Positions 23,387 to 30,767 of a stretch of 30,767 nucleotides of DNA are shown here, one piece after another. The position numbers and the translations under genes were made by a program. Within the stretch, counting starts at the first letter, position 1. Each line of letters begins with the position of its first letter. The DNA comes from LH-M37 sp032251315 (GTDB lineage: Bacteria; Pseudomonadota; Gammaproteobacteria; SZUA-229). The notes under the pieces are model-generated. The model was not told where the DNA came from and searched no databases. It worked only from the letters and a program-made list of their open reading frames with translations. The stretch is from contig JAVVEE010000027.1 in NCBI GenBank assembly GCA_032251315.1, forward strand, positions 1-30,767, in the 5' to 3' direction.

Positions 23387-26042
23387 CTATTCGCGCGAAG
23401 TATCCTTTTCGGTCTTTTCCTTAGCAGGTTCCTTAGCAGGTTCCTTAGCAGGTTCCTTAGCAGGTTCCTTAGCAGGTTCCTTAGCAGGTTCCTTAGCAGG
23501 TTCCTTAGNNNNNNNNNNNNNNNNNNNNNNNNNNNNNNNNNNNNNNNNNNNNNNNNNNNNNNNNNNNNNNNNNNNNNNNNNNNNNNNNNNNNNNNNNNNN
23601 NNNNNTAGCAGGTTCTACAGATACCGGCGTAGGTGCCGCAGCTACAGGAGCAGGCGCTACCGTTGGTGCGGATGCCGCTGCGGCTAAGGGTGCGGGTGCC
23701 TCTGTAGCTGCAGGTGTTGCGACAGAAGTCGACGCCGCGGCCCTGGATGATGCGGAAATATTACCGCTAATTTCGCGTTTGGGTTTTTCAACGGCGTTTC
23801 CGGAATCCTTCGAGGGCACGGCTGTGTCCGCTTGCGGCACTGTAGACGGTTGAGTCTCAGGCACCTGCTGCTCAGACTTCGGCTGCCTGGGCTTGTTTGC
23901 CTGCTTTAGCTTATCCTGTTCGATTTTAACCTGATCATGAGCCGGCTGCGATGGTGCACTTTTCGCTTCAGTTGCTTGATTCGGTGCGCTCTGATCCTGC
24001 TGTGCCTGAGCTTCCTGCCCGGCAGGTCTATCACGATTATCCCGACGGCGGCGACTGCCTCCCCGACGACCACGGCGACTGGATGGTGCCTGCTCGGCTT
24101 TCTCTTCTTTCACTGCCGCAACAGCTTTACTCTCCTCCTTGAGCGCCGGCTGCTTGCTCTTACCACCGCCTTTTGGCGTATGTGGCTTGCTACCCTTCGA
24201 CGCCTTATCCTGTTGCTGACTCTGTGCAGGCCGACGACGAGCGCCTCCCTGTGCCTGTCCGCGTCCGCCTCGGCTACCACCCTGGGTCGCCACGGGCCGT
24301 TTCTTATCCTCTGTGGCAATTTTTTCCTGATCTTCACCCTTAAACAACGAGACGATGGTCGCCAGAAATCCTTTTGAATTTATTTTCTCAGCAACGACCG
24401 ATGCTGGTGCTGATGTCGATACTGCTGGCTTGGGCTGAGTGGGCATGATGCTAGCAACCGCTGCTCGCTCAGGCTGAATCACTTTTTCTTTATGCTGATC
24501 AGGATTGTAAGTTTGATCAATGACATCCGATTGCTGGTAACTAGCCAATTCACTGCTATCTGCCATCTCATCCTTGCGGACACGTTCAACACGGTATTGC
24601 GGCGTTTCCAGCGCGGTGCTGGCGATGACCAGAATTTGCACACCCGTCTGACTTTCGACGTTGGCAATGGCCTTGCGTTTTTCATTCAACATAAAGGTCG
24701 CTACATCGACCGGCACATGCACTTCAACACGACCGGTGCTCTCCTTAAGCGCCTCCTCCTCAGCGATACGCACCAGCGACAACGCCAGTGACTCAACGGT
24801 ACGGATGGTGCCATTACCGCTACAGCGTGGACATACAATTTGCGTCGCCTCACCCAACGAAGGTTTCAGGCGCTGACGTGACATCTCCAGCAGGCCGAAG
24901 CGTGAAATACGGCCAATCTGTACCCGTGCGCGGTCAATCGCCACCGCGTCACGCAGACGGTTTTCAACTTCGCGCTGATTGCGCGCCGCCATCATGTCGA
25001 TGAAATCAATCACCACCAGTCCGCCCAGATCACGCAAACGTAACTGACGGGCAATCTCGTCCGCCGCCTCAAGATTAGTATTGCGTGCGGTCTCTTCAAT
25101 GTCGCTGCCTTTGGTGGCACGCGCGGAGTTAATATCGATGGAAATCAGCGCTTCAGTATGGTCGATAACAATCGCCCCGCCTGAGGGCAGTTGCACTTCA
25201 CGTCTATAGGCCGATTCGATCTGATTCTCAATCTGAAAACGGTTGAACATGGGCACGTTATCTTCATAAAGCTTGATCTTGTTAATGCGATTAGGCATGA
25301 CCTGCTCAATGAACTGCTTGGCGGTTTCGAACACTTCCGGCGAATCAATCAACACTTCGTTGATGTCATTTCTGAAATAATCACGCAGGGCGCGAATAAT
25401 GACGTTGCTCTCCTGGTAAATCAGGAAGGGTGCCGGTCTGGCTGAGGCGGCGCTTTCAAACGCATCCCAGAGCTGTAGCAGGTAATCCAGATCCCATTGC
25501 AGCTCCTCGACCGAACGACCGATGCCCCCGGTACGCACAATCATGCCCATGCCATCAGGAATGATGAGCTGGCTCATGGCTTCGCGGATGGTGCTACGGT
25601 CTTCGCCTTCGATACGGCGCGAAACACCGCCGGCACGGGGATTGTTCGGCATCAGCACGAGGAAGCGCCCGGCCAGACTGATAAAGGTGGTTAGTGCAGC
25701 GCCTTTGTTGCCGCGTTCTTCTTTTTCAATCTGAACGACCACTTCCGTGCCTTCAGCAATCGCGCTACGAATATCGGGACGGCCACCGGCCTTGCGTGCT
25801 TCTTCGGTGAAGTAACTGCGGGATATTTCCTTAAAAGGTAGAAAACCGTGCCGTTCTGCACCGTAATCGACGAAACAGGCCTCCAGACTGGGCTCTACGC
25901 GGGTAATTTTACCTTTATATACGTTGGCTTTCTTCTGCTCCTGAGAGGATATTTCGACATCTAGATCGTAGAGTTGCTGACCATCGACCATGGCCACACG
26001 AATCTCTTCTTTCTGAGTCGCGTTGATTAAAATTCTTTTCAT
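23387..26042 (-). CDS. rne: Ribonuclease E (interrupted by an assembly gap)
   Basis: RNase E is the main endonuclease of mRNA decay and rRNA/tRNA processing and scaffolds the degradosome. The catalytic half is complete: S1 domain (about 37-120), Asp303 in S-I-D-I-N-S-A, Asp346 in V-I-D-F-I-D-M, and the zinc-link C-P-R-C at 404-407, all at E. coli numbering. The C-terminal half is low-complexity, with an arginine-rich RNA-binding stretch containing R-R-G-R-R-G-G-S-R-R-R-R and an Ala/Pro-rich tail. It ends in tandem Pro-Ala-Lys-Glu repeats that run into 97 N (23509-23605) and emerge on the far side. Read in repeat phase, the end is K-T-E-K-D-T-S-R-E followed by TAG at 23389-23387. As written, the N run breaks the frame, which I attribute to its estimated length. 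At least 880 residues are implied. Confidence 0.93.
23417..23612. repeat. 12-bp in-frame tandem repeat in the rne 3' end
   Basis: TTCCTTAGCAGG is repeated exactly 7.7 times from 23417 to 23508, and the last seven bases of a unit (TAGCAGG) follow the N run at 23606-23612. On the minus strand each unit encodes Pro-Ala-Lys-Glu. The full copy number is hidden by the gap. Confidence 0.9.
23509..23605. other. Assembly gap (97 N) inside the rne tandem repeat
   Basis: A run of 97 N interrupts the 12-bp array. The repeat is at unit position 8 before the gap and position 6 after it, so an unbroken array needs a gap of 9 plus a multiple of 12 bases (for example 93 or 105). The rne frame independently needs a multiple of three, which 97 is not. 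The stated length is therefore an estimate. Confidence 0.9.
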
Positions 26043-26703
26043 TGTTTATTAAACCTGAGGGTGATCTCAGCTTCGCTTCACCGATGGCGGCCATTTTTAG
26101 TAGGCGCACATGACTTAAAGCCTGAGCAAATAGCGTACCGGTCAGAGCGATTAAAGCTCCCAATACGCCTATTTCAGGCAATGTGAAATTGATTCCGGTA
26201 AATAAAGCTGAGGTATACATTAAATGTTGTTTTCTCTTATTAACATTACCCGCAACCTGTAAACAGATATGCGAATATGTAAATTTTAGTATGCCCGACC
26301 TCCCGATGAGGCCTGCTGGCCACGCTATTCGTGGCACTTTCTTCGCTGTCACAGCGTGGAAAAGTTCCTTGATGACTTCCCTTTTAAGTGGAGTCGTCGA
26401 AAAAGTCCTTAGTAGTTATCCTGGGAGGCTGTCGGATTCAGGATGAATTGGCTGCGGAAGAGGGAGAGCGGCCCAAATCCCCCCCGATTTTTCGTTGCGT
26501 AGAATAACTATGCGCCTCAAAATCGGGAAAATTTGGGCTCACTCTCCCACTCCCACGCTTCAATCCCCTAAATCCGACAACCTCCTAGCTTGCGCTAGCA
26601 CAAGTAGCATGAAGTCTGTCAAAATGCAGCCCTACGGTCAACCTGAAAGCGCTACCAAAGGCATCAAAATCATACATTCACACATACTTTGGCTCTAATC
26701 CAC
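26043..26703. other. Divergent rne / rluC intergenic region
   Basis: This 661-base interval holds the palindromic element at 26424-26586 and no supported gene. The rne side probably carries a long untranslated leader, as in E. coli where the rne leader mediates autoregulation, but I cannot identify the corresponding hairpins here. The minus-strand frame at 25915-26352, which has one hydrophobic segment, overlaps the rne start and is not accepted as a gene. Confidence 0.5.
26424..26586. repeat. MITE-like inverted-repeat element with internal palindrome
   Basis: The left end reads GGAGGCTGTCGGATTCAGG and the right end CCTAAATCCGACAACCTCC, inverted with a few mismatches. Inner blocks are also inverted: GAGGGAGAG/CTCTCCC, GCCCAAAT/ATTTGGGC and CCCGATTTT/AAAATCGGG. 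The loop at 26496-26514 is TGCGTAG-AATAA-CTATGCG. No transposase is encoded. A shortened relative lies at 1507-1573. Confidence 0.75.
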
Positions 26704-27651
26704 ATGAAATCCGACCACCAGAGCGCCAAAATAGTTCAAATTAACGACCACCATGCCGGCCAGCGCATCGACAATTTTTTGCTCGGCCAGCTCAAAGGTG
26801 TACCCCGAAGTCATGTCTACCAACTTTTGCGTAGTGGTCAGGTGCGGGTCAACAGCGGTCGCAAAAAACCCCATTACAAATTAAAGCTGGATGACTATGT
26901 CCGCATTCCTCCTGCCCGCATAAATAGTGAGCAGACAGTAATGATTCCCGATTCGGTAATCGAACTGATTGAGACTTCCATCCTGTTCGAAAATGAGTAC
27001 CTGCTGGTACTCAATAAGCCGTCCGGTATCGCCGTGCACAGCGGCAGCGGCCTTGCCTTCGGTGTAATCGAAGCGCTAAAGCAGCAGCACCCGGAACAGT
27101 TTCTGGAACTGGTTCACCGCCTCGACCGCGAGACCAGCGGCTGCCTGCTCATTGCCAAAAACAGAACCACTTTACTCTGGTTGCATGAACTGCTGCGCGA
27201 TGAAACCCGATCAGGCCTGGGCAAATATTATCTGGCGCTGGTCGCCGGACACTGGCACGGCACCAACACCATTGATGCTCCCTTGAAGAAAATTCTGCGC
27301 AGCGGCGAGCACATGGTTGAAATCAACGAAGAAGGCCAGCACGCCACCAGTCATTTTGAGACCCGAAAAATTTACCCTGATGCCAGTCTGGTGGAAGTTA
27401 AAATCGATACCGGTCGAACCCATCAAATTCGCGTCCATGCCGCTGCTGCCGGCCACCCTGTTGCCGGTGACAAGAAATACGGCGACAGTGAGTTTAATAA
27501 GGTTATGAAAAAACGCGGACTCAAGCGCCTGTTCCTGCACGCGGCGCGACTGGAACTGCCCGCTCACACAGCCACCTCCAGCCAGGCGTTGGTCATCGAA
27601 GCGCCAATGAGTCCCGACTTACAACAGTTACTTGAAAATCTCGAATCATGA
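26704..27651 (+). CDS. rluC: 23S rRNA pseudouridine(955/2504/2580) synthase RluC
   Basis: RluC makes pseudouridines at three sites of 23S rRNA. The 315-residue protein has an N-terminal S4 RNA-binding domain (about 18-75; A-G-Q-R-I-D-N-F-L, L-K-G-V-P-R-S, G-Q-V-R-V-N) and the catalytic domain, with Asp141 in H-R-L-D-R-E-T-S-G and later G-R-T-H-Q-I-R-V-H. I chose the ATG at 26704, which aligns with the E. coli start; a TTG at 26689 is less likely. It is divergent from rne, the conserved arrangement in gammaproteobacteria. Its stop overlaps the next gene (ATGA), so translation is coupled. Confidence 0.96.
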   Translation: MKSDHQSAKIVQINDHHAGQRIDNFLLGQLKGVPRSHVYQLLRSGQVRVNSGRKKPHYKLKLDDYVRIPPARINSEQTVMIPDSVIELIETSILFENEYLLVLNKPSGIAVHSGSGLAFGVIEALKQQHPEQFLELVHRLDRETSGCLLIAKNRTTLLWLHELLRDETRSGLGKYYLALVAGHWHGTNTIDAPLKKILRSGEHMVEINEEGQHATSHFETRKIYPDASLVEVKIDTGRTHQIRVHAAAAGHPVAGDKKYGDSEFNKVMKKRGLKRLFLHAARLELPAHTATSSQALVIEAPMSPDLQQLLENLES

Positions 27652-28328
27652 ACAGTTTAAACACACCCTACTCCCTGCTGGTTTTTGACTGGGATGGCAC
27701 ACTGATCGACTCCATAGAGCAGATCACCACCAGCCTGCGCGCGGCCAGCAAATTTGTCTGTGGTGAAGACATCGCGGAAGATGTGGCGCGTAGTGTCATT
27801 GGCCTGGGCTTGCAGGAGGCCATTACCGGACTGCACCCGGACAAGCATCAAAGCCTGATTGAACAGATGGCTGAGCGCTACCGTCATCACTATCTACACG
27901 AAAACAGAGTTCCCGCACCGCTGTTTGAGGGCGTCACTGAAATGCTGGGCGAACTGCACCACAGGGGCTTTACGCTGGCGATTGCCACCGGCAAAAGCCG
28001 TCTCGGCCTGGAGCATTCGCTGGCGGAGCATCCGGTGGGCCACTATTTCAGCACGACCCGCTGTGCCGGCGAAAACCGCTCTAAGCCGCACCCTGAAATG
28101 CTGCTGGGCATCCTCAACGATACCCGTATGTCCGCCGAACAGGCACTGATGATCGGCGATACCGGACATGATCTGGCGATGGCCAAAAACGCCGGTATTG
28201 ACGCCGTCGCCGTCACCCATGGCGCGCACACTGTTGATAGACTGCTGCTACACAAGCCTTTATTATGCCTGGACAGAGTCGCAGATTTATCGAATTTTTT
28301 ATCGCATAATAAAGCCCACGCGATATAG
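27648..28328 (+). CDS. HAD-IA family phosphatase (phosphoglycolate phosphatase-like)
   Basis: The 226-residue protein is a haloacid dehalogenase superfamily hydrolase: motif I D-W-D-G-T-L at 14-19 (nucleophile Asp14, acid Asp16), an alpha-helical cap (about 20-85), motif II A-T-G-K, motif III lysine in S-K-P-H-P-E and motif IV G-D-T-G-H-D. This is the Gph-like subgroup, which removes phosphate from small molecules such as phosphoglycolate or sugar phosphates; the substrate is not predictable. The start codon overlaps the rluC stop by four bases, and sppA follows after 44 bases. A HAD gene beside rluC is common in related genomes. Confidence 0.9.
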   Translation: MNSLNTPYSLLVFDWDGTLIDSIEQITTSLRAASKFVCGEDIAEDVARSVIGLGLQEAITGLHPDKHQSLIEQMAERYRHHYLHENRVPAPLFEGVTEMLGELHHRGFTLAIATGKSRLGLEHSLAEHPVGHYFSTTRCAGENRSKPHPEMLLGILNDTRMSAEQALMIGDTGHDLAMAKNAGIDAVAVTHGAHTVDRLLLHKPLLCLDRVADLSNFLSHNKAHAI

Positions 28329-28372
28329 TACCGACTAACCAGCCACGTTAAAAAACAGGTGAAACCAAACTT

Positions 28373-29314
28373 ATGAATGAACGAGATCCGGAGTGGGAAA
28401 AAAGCCTTATCACCAAACTCGCTGAATCCGGCCTGCGCGAACAGAAACGCGCACGTCGTTGGGGCATCTTTTTCAAGCTACTGACCTTCGGTTACCTGAT
28501 CACTTTGCTGGTCATGTTCTCCAGCAGCGACATCTCCACGAAAAAAATAAGCGACAAACACACCGCACTGATCGACTTAACCGGCCTCATTGCCGAGAAT
28601 GAAGTCGCCAGTTCAGACAATATTGTCACAGCGTTGCGCCGCGCCTTCAAAGATAAGAGCACCATGGGCGTCATACTACGCATTAACAGCCCTGGCGGCA
28701 CACCGGTACAGGCAGGCTACATTTATGACGAGATTATTCGCCTGCGCGAGGAATACCCGGACACACCACTGTATGCGGTGATCACCGACATGTGTGCATC
28801 AGGGGGCTATTACGTCGCGGCGGCGGCCGACAAAATCTATGCGGACAAGGCCAGCATAGTGGGCTCTATCGGCGTGCGCATGGACAACTTCGGCTTTGTT
28901 GAAGCCATGAAAAAACTGGGTATAGAACGCCGCACCCTCACGGCCGGGGAAAACAAGGCACTGCTCGACCCCTTTTCACCGGTTAATGAAGAAGCTAACC
29001 AGCACCTGCAAACCATGCTGCACAGCATTCATCAGCAATTCATCAACGCGGTTAAAGAGGGCCGTGGTGATCGCCTGAAGTCAGAGACCGAAGGGCTGTT
29101 TTCGGGGCTGATCTGGACGGGAGAACAGAGCCTGGAAATCGGTCTGGTTGATGAACTGGCCAGTGCCGGCTATGTGGCCAGAGAAGTTATCGGCCATGAA
29201 GACATCGTTAATTATACGGTTAGAGACGACTTGCTGGATAGATTGACCAAACGCATAGGAACCACCATGGCCGGCATTTTGCTCCGCAACGAAAGCCCGC
29301 TACATATGTATTGA
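28373..29314 (+). CDS. sppA: Signal peptide peptidase SppA, S49 family (short form)
   Basis: This inner-membrane serine protease degrades cleaved signal peptides. The 313-residue protein has one membrane helix (about 31-50) and a single S49 protease domain, the half-length SppA36 type that forms an octamer, not the 67-kDa duplicated E. coli form. The nucleophile is Ser143 in C-A-S-G-G-Y-Y, the general base Lys195 in A-G-E-N-K-A-L-L-D-P; R-I-N-S-P-G-G near 103-109 forms the oxyanion strand. The ATG is preceded by CAGGTG. It is the last gene of the rluC-HAD-sppA unit. Confidence 0.94.
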   Translation: MNERDPEWEKSLITKLAESGLREQKRARRWGIFFKLLTFGYLITLLVMFSSSDISTKKISDKHTALIDLTGLIAENEVASSDNIVTALRRAFKDKSTMGVILRINSPGGTPVQAGYIYDEIIRLREEYPDTPLYAVITDMCASGGYYVAAAADKIYADKASIVGSIGVRMDNFGFVEAMKKLGIERRTLTAGENKALLDPFSPVNEEANQHLQTMLHSIHQQFINAVKEGRGDRLKSETEGLFSGLIWTGEQSLEIGLVDELASAGYVAREVIGHEDIVNYTVRDDLLDRLTKRIGTTMAGILLRNESPLHMY

Positions 29315-29371
29315 GGCAAACAATCTTCAAATGAGCCGGACACATAGCTATACGCCAAGTGTTAATTAATA

Positions 29372-29404
29372 CCTGAATCCGTGGCTTAACCGCGAATTCG
29401 GGTA
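29372..29404. repeat. Second copy of the 'CCTGAATCCGTGG' repeat
   Basis: Bases 29372-29394 are identical to 22613-22635. Here the arm is followed at once by AATTCGGGT, which is inverted to the preceding ACCTGAAT with one mismatch, giving a compact hairpin. It lies in the 246-base gap between sppA and the kinase remnant, where I see nothing else. Confidence 0.65.
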
Positions 29405-29560
29405 ATACTAAAAAGTACACGTTAGAATGTTTTACGATTTCTGCGCGATAATCAGGTGTTTTTCAGCTATATAAAGAAAAAAACAATAAGCAGATCGCCT
29501 GATTTATCACCGACATGGATAGACCTGCTTTAAAACAACAAGAACAAAACAGATAAAATC

Positions 29561-29883
29561 ATGAAACAGGGATTCTGGAAGAGCGACTGGTTTGTCGGCC
29601 TTATTATCACTCTGTTCTTTATCATGCTGTTTCAGATGGTCACCGGCCAGCTCCCTTCAAGGGTGATTCGATGGCCGCGCTGATGTACAAAATTGCCAAC
29701 GAAGCTCACCCAGCACTCGAATCCATTAATCCTGATTTACCCCACTGCATTGGTGTCGTTATCAATTGTGCCCTGCAGAAAGACATTGAAAAACGTTACC
29801 AAACGGGAAAACAGATGGCCGATGACGTTGCAAAATGCCTGAGCATCATCGCTCCCAAGGATTGCTATGAACCTGAAAGATAG
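29561..29883 (+). pseudogene. Remnant of a CHASE2-type sensor serine/threonine protein kinase
   Basis: The 5' part (29561-29683) encodes about 40 residues starting M-K-Q-G-F-W-K-S-D-W-F-V-G-L-I-I-T-L-F-F, the N-terminal membrane helix typical of CHASE2-domain kinases. It runs directly into T-G-Q-L-P, which belongs to the C-lobe of a protein kinase. The expected continuation F-K-G-D-S-M-A-A-L-M-Y-K-I-A-N-E is present but one base out of frame, the break lying at about 29651-29658, and continues to a TAG at 29881-29883. The whole CHASE2 sensor, the kinase N-lobe and the catalytic loop are missing; intact homologues are several hundred residues longer. The 3' end overlaps the PP2C start by 17 bases, as expected of a kinase-phosphatase operon. 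An assembly collapse is possible. The kinase C-lobe call is more certain than CHASE2. Confidence 0.75.
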
Positions 29884-30691
29884 AATCGAGATGGCCGGAA
29901 AAACCCACGTCGGCTGCGTGCGTGATCATAACGAAGATGCCATCAGTATCGATGCATCACTGGGCCTTGCTATTCTGGCAGACGGCATGGGTGGTCACCG
30001 CGGCGGTGAAGTTGCCAGTGCTATCACAGTCAGTACCATTTACGACACGCTTTCCACCAAACTTAAATCCATCAAGAAAGGTGCTACTGATGAAGCGTCA
30101 GGTTACAGCCTGAAAAGCACCGCCATCCACGACGCCATCAAGCTGGCCAATACCAACGTCTTTGAATCTTCGCACGAGAATGCCCAGTATCGCGGCATGG
30201 GCACAACCGTGGTCGTACTGCTGTTTTACGACAACCGCTTCACTGTCGCCCACGTGGGCGATTCACGGCTGTATCGCATTAGAAACGGCGTACTTGAAAA
30301 CATCACTCGTGATCATAGCCTGATGCAGGAATTAATTGATCGAGGCTTTTACACTACTGAGCAGGCCAGAAAATCTCTCAAAAAAAATCTGGTCACGCGC
30401 GCTATCGGCATTGAGGAGACTGTGCAAATTGATGTCCAGGAAGATGTCGTACAGATCAATGATATCTACCTGCTCTGCTCCGACGGTCTCAACGACATGA
30501 TTGAAGATGAGCTGATCCTTGAAATCATCAAACAAAATAGTGACGACCTCGAAAAAGCAGTAACTGCATTGATAGCCGAAGCGAATCGGCACGGTGGAAA
30601 GGACAATATTTCTGTCATTCTGGCGAGACCGCTAAAGTCATTTTCCGCCAAAAACAGCTTGTTTTCTCGTTTTTTTGATTTATTCTCATAA
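29867..30691 (+). CDS. PP2C-family serine/threonine phosphatase
   Basis: The 274-residue protein is a soluble metal-dependent phosphatase of the PppA/Stp1 type. Motifs run in order: R-D-H-N-E-D (19-24), A-D-G-M-G-G-H (38-44), G-M-G-T-T, H-V-G-D-S-R, N-L-V-T-R-A-I-G, C-S-D-G-L-N-D-M and G-G-K-D-N-I-S-V, giving all the metal-binding aspartates. No membrane segment is present. Such phosphatases reverse Hanks-type kinase phosphorylation and are normally encoded beside the kinase; here the adjacent kinase is a remnant, so the substrate must come from another kinase or be lost. The ATG at 29867 lies inside the end of the kinase frame. A palindromic element begins three bases after the stop. Confidence 0.93.
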   Translation: MNLKDRIEMAGKTHVGCVRDHNEDAISIDASLGLAILADGMGGHRGGEVASAITVSTIYDTLSTKLKSIKKGATDEASGYSLKSTAIHDAIKLANTNVFESSHENAQYRGMGTTVVVLLFYDNRFTVAHVGDSRLYRIRNGVLENITRDHSLMQELIDRGFYTTEQARKSLKKNLVTRAIGIEETVQIDVQEDVVQINDIYLLCSDGLNDMIEDELILEIIKQNSDDLEKAVTALIAEANRHGGKDNISVILARPLKSFSAKNSLFSRFFDLFS

Positions 30692-30693
30692 AC

Positions 30694-30767
30694 ATACTAA
30701 CAAAACGCATGGAAAGGATACCCTTCAATCAAGACCGTCAGCAGCAGGGATGCTGCTGCCGAGCGTA
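30694..30767. repeat. MITE-like palindromic element, copy 2 (cut by window end)
   Basis: Bases 30695-30767 match 7193-7265 at 71 of 73 positions, including the left 28-base arm and the small GCAGCAG/CTGCTGC hairpin with loop GGATG in place of GGATA. The arm here has the C that restores perfect symmetry with the right arm of copy 1. The rest lies beyond the window. Confidence 0.88.

Noticed and set aside
23417..23612. Possible CRISPR array
   Set aside because: The 12-bp units are directly adjacent without spacers and encode a repeated peptide in frame with rne.
25915..26352. Minus-strand frame of 145 codons with a hydrophobic segment ahead of rne
   Set aside because: It overlaps the rne start by 128 bases in another frame. 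The membrane-like stretch is short and there is no ribosome-binding site or family match.

Overview
The window looks like chromosomal DNA of a free-living or symbiotic gammaproteobacterium of moderate GC content. The evidence is gene content and order: accA-tilS; rpsF-rpsR-DUF2232-rplI-dnaB-alr; rne divergent from rluC-HAD-sppA; an Azotobacter-type 7Fe ferredoxin; galU; and RNase E catalytic residues at Escherichia coli numbering. I cannot name a genus. Intergenic regions carry many palindromic repeats of several families, as in many sulfur-oxidising and other environmental gammaproteobacteria.

Layout: 1-470 holds two REP-like inverted repeats and a tRNA-Ser(UGA). A Bax-inhibitor-1 family membrane protein (755-1417) ends in a clear terminator. 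A type IV AbiE toxin-antitoxin pair (1599-3309, minus) follows, with two perfect 19-bp palindromes upstream that look like its operators. Next come tilS, accA and truD (3486-7019, minus). A 136-bp palindromic MITE-like element lies at 7192-7327, before a PAS-GGDEF-EAL c-di-GMP protein (7631-9451). uvrB (minus) and a class I aminotransferase (plus) follow, then tRNA-Asn with a promoter and terminator, galU (minus) and fdxA (plus). A BamB-like eight-blade lipoprotein sits at 14627-15718 (minus).

15852-20642 is a minus-strand ribosomal/replication block transcribed rpsF, rpsR, DUF2232, rplI, dnaB, alr. cysS (minus), a low-molecular-weight tyrosine phosphatase (plus) and rne (minus) follow. The 3' end of rne contains a 12-bp in-frame tandem repeat (Pro-Ala-Lys-Glu) interrupted by a run of N. 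rluC, a HAD phosphatase and sppA form a plus-strand operon at 26704-29314. The window ends with the remnant of a CHASE2-type serine/threonine kinase, an intact PP2C phosphatase, and a second copy of the 7192 element cut by the window edge.

Most of the window is housekeeping. The notable parts are the AbiE operators, the RNase E repeat with its mis-sized gap, the doubly damaged kinase beside an intact phosphatase, and several dispersed palindromic repeat families. I did not find a convincing new multigene system.
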